18,771 nucleotides of DNA, from contig CAKSLH010000013.1 of NCBI GenBank assembly GCA_934466515.1, positions 1 to 18,771 of the forward strand, read 5' to 3'. The position numbers were made by a program, and so were the translations under genes. The notes beneath the pieces are model-generated. The model searched no databases, was not told the DNA's origin, and was given only the letters and a program-made list of their open reading frames with translations. The stretch is from an uncultured Eubacteriales bacterium (GTDB lineage Bacteria; Bacillota; Clostridia; Oscillospirales; Acutalibacteraceae). The first letter of the stretch is position 1, and each line of letters begins with the position of its first letter. Below, in pieces: positions 14,449 to 18,771 of this stretch.

Positions 14449-14453
14449 AAATT
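14425..14453 (+). promoter_or_regulatory. Promoter of the rightward membrane-protein genes
   Basis: -35 TTGACT (14425-14430), 17-bp spacer, -10 TAAATT (14448-14453) with TGA directly upstream (extended -10). It is identical at 26 of 29 positions to the promoter at 13900-13928; the three changes are two in the spacer and one in the -10. The first gene starts 25 bases after the -10, with GGGGGGAG as ribosome site. Confidence 0.75.
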
Positions 14454-14477
14454 AGAATTAAATAAGGGGGGAGAAAA

Positions 14478-15005
14478 ATGAATTCTGATAATAATTTCAA
14501 AGATTTGTTTAATCGGTTTTTCTATCATTCGCGGCTGAGAGAATTAACCGTTTATTTAGTTTGCCTTTTGATTGTTTCAGGGCTTATCATGCTTTTTAAC
14601 GGTAAAAAAACCGCATTAAAAAAATCATCCGACCGTTCGGATTCTTCATATTCCGACTACAGCACCTCTTCCGGTTATGATTATTCCGCATCATCAGGCT
14701 ACGATGACAGCTCCGGCAGCGGTTACGGCGCAAACACCTCAAACAAGGTCGACCTTACGCCCGATTCGTGGTATACCTACAGAGACCTTAACATTTTGCA
14801 TGTTCAAAACTGTACTGTTTCAAGTGCTTCTTTAATGTCGAATAATGTTGTATCGCTGACCTACAGACCGGTTTGCAAAAGCTGTCATACCGCTTCATCA
14901 AATTTGGAATGGGGCTCCGCATCACCGAATTATCCGAAAAATAAATCTTATTATTGCAATGAATGCGGCACAACAACAATAGTTAAATTAGACGTGAGTA
15001 ATTAA
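14478..15005 (+). CDS. Single-pass membrane protein with zinc-ribbon-like C-terminus
   Basis: A 175-residue protein I do not recognise as a named family. It has a short basic N-terminus, one membrane helix (about residues 23-41), a low-complexity Ser/Tyr/Gly/Asp stalk (about 51-87, with repeated SGYDYS-like units) and a C-terminal domain (about 90-175). That domain has Cys112, CKSCH (133-137) and CNEC (160-163). The paired CxxC motifs suggest a structural zinc site, probably on the outer face if the short N-terminus is inside. The ATG at 14478 is preceded by GGGGGGAG. First gene after the shared promoter and 12 bp before the next gene. It has the same helix-stalk-domain plan as the LRR protein across the regulator. 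Confidence 0.7.
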   Translation: MNSDNNFKDLFNRFFYHSRLRELTVYLVCLLIVSGLIMLFNGKKTALKKSSDRSDSSYSDYSTSSGYDYSASSGYDDSSGSGYGANTSNKVDLTPDSWYTYRDLNILHVQNCTVSSASLMSNNVVSLTYRPVCKSCHTASSNLEWGSASPNYPKNKSYYCNECGTTTIVKLDVSN

Positions 15006-15017
15006 GGTGAATTTATA

Positions 15018-16340
15018 ATGGTTAATAAAAAAACTCAAAAAACAAAAAGCAATATTGCAGTACTCGGCGGTGTTTGTATTCTGATTGCGCTTGAATTGAT
15101 TTTTATGACTTTTTTTACTGCTTGCAATTCAAAAAATGTTGGAGTCGCGGATAAAAGAATTAAAAGTGATTCGAAAAGTCAAGCCGCAAATAATGCTAAG
15201 CTTTCAGACGGCATATCAATTTCGGAATCAATAAATGAAACTTTTGAGCTTTTAGATAAAGTTTCGTCGGAAAGTTCGTCAAGTGTCAAATTCAGTAGTA
15301 TTTTTACTATTGATTATTCGTCCAAAAATTCATCCGACGACGGAATAACCTACAAATATGCAATTAACGCAAAGGGCGGAAATTGCGGAAATATACTTTA
15401 TGGAATTGACACAGATAAAAAAATCAAAAATTGTGCCGTTGTAATGAATAAGGCTACAACAAAAGAAGAAATTACGTTATATGTTATCATCGCGCAGTCA
15501 GTGGTTTTACCTTTGATAAATAACGGCGGAACCAAATATGATTTAAACGAATTTTGTAAAATAGTTTCGGAAAATCCGTGTGATGCAAGTAATCCTTCTT
15601 TTCCTTTGAACGATTGCGAAGTATCTGAGATAAATACCTTAGATACAGTGGGAGTTTATTCTATAATCGCCGCAAAGAAAAGCAACGGACAAAATGATCA
15701 AAGCAACAATAATAAGTCTGAAAATCAGAACACCGGATATATTAACGACTATTATCAGAACGCACCCGATGAAGACGGAAATGTTAAATATTCGGACGGC
15801 TATAATAATCCGGAGAATTCAAATCAGGGTACTGCCGCTTCGGCCGCAAACGATAATAATTCGCAAAATCGCAATCCGTGCAGTTACGGACATTCTTGGC
15901 AGGCGGCAACCTGCACTGAGCCGTCAAAATGCAGTGTTTGCGGCACAACAACGGGTTCGCCGTTGGGTCATAATGTTTATATCACAAAATGCCGCAATTG
16001 CAATTATACCGATTTAAGCAAAATCACGGGCAGTTATTCAAACATAACTTCTTATGACTCAAAAACCGGTGAGCGCTATGCGGTGCAAGATGTGAATATT
16101 GACGGAGGAGGTACAGTCAGCTTCGGTTTTAAAGGAAACAGTTATTCAGTCAAGGTGGTTCCTGTAAGTATTGATGCACAGACACAGAGCGAAAATTTTG
16201 ATTGCTATATCGGCGGTCAAAAAAGCTCCGATGCAAAATTCCGTGCAAATTACACTTCAGGTGGTAAGGTGGTATTTCATCTTACATGGAACGGAATAAA
16301 TTCAGAGGGTAATAATTTGTATTTTTTTGTTATTAAATAA
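15018..16340 (+). CDS. Secreted or lipid-anchored Cys-rich surface protein
   Basis: A 440-residue protein. A hydrophobic segment (about residues 13-35) ends FFTAC, close to a lipobox, so Cys36 could be lipidated; otherwise the segment is a membrane anchor. Residues about 60-220 form a domain I cannot name (KYAINAKGGNCGN..., then NCAVVMNKATTKEEITLYVI). An Asn/Gln-rich linker (about 222-286) leads to a zinc-ribbon-like module with C288, H292, C299, CSVC (305-308), H318 and CRNC (325-328). Its GHSWQAATCTEP...CSVCG...LGH pattern is one I recall in many surface proteins of gut Clostridia. A beta-rich C-terminal domain (about 336-440) ends at the stop. Ribosome site AAGGTGA. Confidence 0.7.
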   Translation: MVNKKTQKTKSNIAVLGGVCILIALELIFMTFFTACNSKNVGVADKRIKSDSKSQAANNAKLSDGISISESINETFELLDKVSSESSSSVKFSSIFTIDYSSKNSSDDGITYKYAINAKGGNCGNILYGIDTDKKIKNCAVVMNKATTKEEITLYVIIAQSVVLPLINNGGTKYDLNEFCKIVSENPCDASNPSFPLNDCEVSEINTLDTVGVYSIIAAKKSNGQNDQSNNNKSENQNTGYINDYYQNAPDEDGNVKYSDGYNNPENSNQGTAASAANDNNSQNRNPCSYGHSWQAATCTEPSKCSVCGTTTGSPLGHNVYITKCRNCNYTDLSKITGSYSNITSYDSKTGERYAVQDVNIDGGGTVSFGFKGNSYSVKVVPVSIDAQTQSENFDCYIGGQKSSDAKFRANYTSGGKVVFHLTWNGINSEGNNLYFFVIK

Positions 16341-16359
16341 AACAAAGGGGAAATAAAAA

Positions 16360-17442
16360 ATGAATGTATGGTTAATGAATTTAAAGGACAACAGAGAAGT
16401 GTCAATTTCTAAAACGGGCGATGAAAAGTTTCAATTCTGTATGTCACAGGGAATTGTAGGAATAGGTTGGGTCGGCTATGACCCCGAAACATCAGAAGAC
16501 GGTGCATATTTAAGAGCACATATGTCATTGAACAGATTTGAAATCGGAGATCTTGTGTGGGTTCACAATAATGTAACAGGCAATTATTATGTTTGCAGTA
16601 TCACTGAAAAGGCGAAAAAAACCAATGAAGAATTATTTAATCAAAATGACATAAGCGAATACTGCCGTTGTAAGTTTATAGGTGTCGGCGATTCACAAAC
16701 CCTGCCGAACGGAATTACAGCCGAAAGATTGGTTTCAAGAGCAACAATATCCTCAGCACCCGATGATATTGCAATTATGACTGAACAGCATTTTTCATTT
16801 TTAAAAACCGATAGTACGCAAAGCAACGATAAGAAAAAAGGCTTTTCCGGAATAAAAGAAAAAATTTTAAAATTAAAAATTTTTAAAAAGCCGAAATTAT
16901 TAATATCAATAGTTGCAGTTGTTTTAGCCATCGGTATAGCAGCAGGCGTAATTATAAGAAATAATATTTATTATAAAAATATGAGTTCAGCTTTCGATAC
17001 TATAGTGTTCCGTAATAATACTGCCGAATCAGCCGGTACTCTTTTAGGCAGAGTTTGGTATAATACAATTATGGAAATATCGGATGATGACACCGATCCT
17101 TACACAATGAGCGAGTCCGACGGAAGATATTTTAATGATGATTTTAACGATTCTCTTAGGGCATTTTGTGGGTTAACAGACGATATAGACGGTGATATAG
17201 ATTATAGTTTTTGCAAGCTTTGGGCAGATAGCAATTATATAATGAAAAAAATAAAAAATCCGCCCATAAAGTATAAAGAAGCATACAAAGCTGTAAGCAA
17301 TTATTATGAATCGGTTAATAGCTTGCTGAGGTTTATTACAAATCGGAGCGGTTACTCCTATAATTCTTACATAGAAACCTACCGCAAAAAGGTTGAGCAA
17401 GCGGATACCGATTATGAAACGGCAAAAAGATATTTTGAATAG
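16360..17442 (+). CDS. Membrane protein with N-terminal GIxxIGW domain (paralogue 1)
   Basis: A 360-residue protein with three parts. Residues 1-150 form a compact alpha/beta domain with WLMNLKDNR (4-12), GIVGIGWV (31-38), GDLVWVHNN (63-71), YYVCSITEK (76-84) and ERLVSRATI (122-130). A charged linker leads to one membrane helix (about 180-199). The remaining 160 residues form a helical, acidic, extracytoplasmic domain without recognised motif. The N-terminal pattern of an opening W-strand, a GIxxIGW turn, then GDxVWV and a strand resembles PUA/EVE-type folds that bind modified bases or RNA; this is inference from pattern only. The next gene encodes the same N-terminal domain with an unrelated C-terminal part. 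AAAGGGGA supplies the ribosome site, 19 bp after the previous gene. Confidence 0.75.
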   Translation: MNVWLMNLKDNREVSISKTGDEKFQFCMSQGIVGIGWVGYDPETSEDGAYLRAHMSLNRFEIGDLVWVHNNVTGNYYVCSITEKAKKTNEELFNQNDISEYCRCKFIGVGDSQTLPNGITAERLVSRATISSAPDDIAIMTEQHFSFLKTDSTQSNDKKKGFSGIKEKILKLKIFKKPKLLISIVAVVLAIGIAAGVIIRNNIYYKNMSSAFDTIVFRNNTAESAGTLLGRVWYNTIMEISDDDTDPYTMSESDGRYFNDDFNDSLRAFCGLTDDIDGDIDYSFCKLWADSNYIMKKIKNPPIKYKEAYKAVSNYYESVNSLLRFITNRSGYSYNSYIETYRKKVEQADTDYETAKRYFE

Positions 17443-17461
17443 CCTTTTAACCCATTATATT

Positions 17462-17488
17462 AAGAACACCGGTTAAACCGGTGTTCTT
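17462..17488. terminator. Perfect 11-bp hairpin between the two paralogues
   Basis: AAGAACACCGG (17462-17472) and CCGGTGTTCTT (17478-17488) pair across a TTAAA loop. The following bases (CCCTCTTATAAA) are only moderately T-rich and run directly into the ribosome site AAAGGAG of the next gene. It may be a partial terminator or a stem that sets the relative expression of the two genes. No promoter fits in the 23 bases after it. Confidence 0.55.
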
Positions 17489-17511
17489 CCCTCTTATAAA
17501 GGAGAATTAAA

Positions 17512-18771
17512 ATGAATGTTTATATTATGAATCTTAAAGACAAAAGAACGGGAGCTGTTCCTGAAGACTCTAAAAACAAGTTTAAAATGTGTCTTGAAAG
17601 GGGCATTTTAGCAATCGGCTGGGTAGAAGAACAAAGCAAATTGTCGGAACAAAAAGCATACAGCATTGCAGAAAACGCAATTAAAAGTTTTAAAAAAGAC
17701 GACTTGGTATGGGTGAGAAATCCCTATGCAAAAGAAGGTGAAACCGAAAGATATATTTGTAAAGTATTATCGGACGATGTCCAGACTGCGACCTGCAACG
17801 AACTTAACGATTGTGATATAGGCGAGTTTCAAATAGCTGAATTTTATCCTGTTGATAATATTCCGGCAGGTATAAACGCGTGGGAACTCGTTTCTCGGCA
17901 TACGATTCAAAGTGCAAACGAAAATGTTACAAACAAAACAATAGAATATTTTAATACTTTATCTTCTTCGCCTAAAAAAGAAAATAAATTTAAAAAAATT
18001 TTAATTTCAATAGGTATCGTTATTGCTTTAGCATTATCGGTTTTCGGGGGAGCAAAAGTTTATAAACTGATAAATATAAAGACTCATCCGCCACTTCCGG
18101 AGGGAATGACTATGGGTATGAGCATAGATGATTTTCAAAAATTCGGTTACAATTCTACTCCTGAATTTTACCGTCCCGAAAAAAACGATTATTATCTTTA
18201 TCCAAGCGAAAAAAAGCCAAAAATATATAAAAAATTCTGCAAAAAGGTTTTAGGAGACAAATTATACAAAAAAATCGGAAGTGAAAATTTAAACATTTTA
18301 CCTAACATAGACTTTAATTCAGATAAAAAATTATATCGCATCGGTTTTATTGCACCTATTAAAGAATATTTTGGTGATTTGGAATTTTCTGAATTAATTG
18401 CTGAAACTATGAAAAAAATAGAAAAATATTATTCAAAATCAACTGGTAAAAAGCCGAAAGAAAAAGAAATAGAAAATGACATAAATACCATATGTTTCAC
18501 ATTTGAAGATGATAATGCTAGCTATTATTTCAGCTTATCTGCCGAATTCCTATATATTGAAATAGAAAGTACAATTTTTGCTCCTCAATATCCTGAAATA
18601 AGTTCAGAAGAAATCAATAACTCCTTTGACGAAATTTATTACGAAAACTGTAATCTTCAGGATTTAATAAATCTATGTGTCAGTAATCCTGACATAATGC
18701 TCATGTACGGTAAGGAAGCAAGCAACCGAAAACAAGAGATAGACCGCCAGCACTACACTATTCCGAACCAA
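17512..18771 (+). CDS. Membrane protein with N-terminal GIxxIGW domain (paralogue 2, cut by window end)
   Basis: The frame is open for 420 codons to the last base with no stop, so the gene continues outside the window. Residues 1-150 match paralogue 1 part by part: MNVYIMNLKDKR (1-12), GILAIGWV (31-38), DDLVWVRN (63-70), YICKV (81-85) and WELVSRHTI (124-132). A membrane helix follows (about 162-184). The outer part starts PPLPEGMTMGMSIDDFQKFG, a pattern I recall from Clostridia proteins with 'GmswGms.ddv...g'. It bears no visible similarity to the outer part of paralogue 1. AAAGGAG (17498-17504) lies seven bases upstream. The AT-rich codon use resembles paralogue 1 rather than the spoIIIA genes. 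Confidence 0.8.
   Translation, partial: MNVYIMNLKDKRTGAVPEDSKNKFKMCLERGILAIGWVEEQSKLSEQKAYSIAENAIKSFKKDDLVWVRNPYAKEGETERYICKVLSDDVQTATCNELNDCDIGEFQIAEFYPVDNIPAGINAWELVSRHTIQSANENVTNKTIEYFNTLSSSPKKENKFKKILISIGIVIALALSVFGGAKVYKLINIKTHPPLPEGMTMGMSIDDFQKFGYNSTPEFYRPEKNDYYLYPSEKKPKIYKKFCKKVLGDKLYKKIGSENLNILPNIDFNSDKKLYRIGFIAPIKEYFGDLEFSELIAETMKKIEKYYSKSTGKKPKEKEIENDINTICFTFEDDNASYYFSLSAEFLYIEIESTIFAPQYPEISSEEINNSFDEIYYENCNLQDLINLCVSNPDIMLMYGKEASNRKQEIDRQHYTIPNQ

Noticed and set aside
15694..16017. Second reading frame within the Cys-rich surface protein gene
   Set aside because: It is an Ile/Arg-rich shadow of the Asn/Gln-rich linker, without start signals. The main frame holds the ordered Cys/His pattern.
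1..18771. tRNA, rRNA, transposase or integrase genes
   Set aside because: I looked for conserved tRNA T-loop words and transposase-like products on both strands and saw none. The accessory look of the right side rests on content and composition only.

Overview
The window looks like chromosomal DNA of a spore-forming, low-to-moderate-GC Bacillota, most likely a gut Clostridia of the Oscillospiraceae/Ruminococcaceae type. The signs are a complete spoIIIAA-AH operon, strong AGGAGG-type ribosome sites, an Asp23 gene next to spoIIIAH, Ser-rich surface proteins with BspA-type leucine-rich repeats, and palindromic intergenic repeats of a style I recall from gut Clostridia. The species assignment is inference; the gene content is read from the sequence.

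Layout. 1-442 holds no gene. It carries two 100-bp direct repeats around a block of hairpins, then the terminator of the first operon. 443-5396 (minus) is a four-gene operon read from right to left: ABC ATPase, ABC-2 permease, GldG-like auxiliary protein and a DUF4340-type membrane protein, together a Gld-like exporter or surface complex. 5520-5879 (minus) is an Asp23/Gls24 protein with its own vegetative-type promoter. 5944-10523 (minus) is the complete eight-gene spoIIIA operon, the mother-cell half of the channel joining mother cell and forespore. A sigma-E-like promoter sits just upstream, in the tail of the preceding terminator.

10697-13853 (minus) reads as one transcription unit in the order small HTH-like protein, zinc-ribbon/LRR membrane protein, dus (tRNA dihydrouridine synthase) and yebC, ending at a strong hairpin terminator at 10582-10617. 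14007-14345 (minus) is a small XRE-type repressor. To its right, four plus-strand genes (14478 to the window end) encode membrane-anchored proteins: two with Cys-rich zinc-ribbon-like modules on long stalks, then two tandem paralogues with the same N-terminal GIxxIGW domain (possibly PUA/EVE-like), one TM helix and unrelated C-terminal parts. The last is cut by the window edge.

The main observation concerns the xre flanks. The minus promoter at 13900-13928, driving the HTH/LRR/dus/yebC unit, and the plus promoter at 14425-14453, driving the membrane-protein genes, are identical at 26 of 29 positions, including the spacer. This suggests one regulator, plausibly the XRE protein between them, controls both units. 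The plus-strand cluster, with the HTH and zinc-ribbon/LRR genes, is the best candidate here for an undescribed membrane-associated system.
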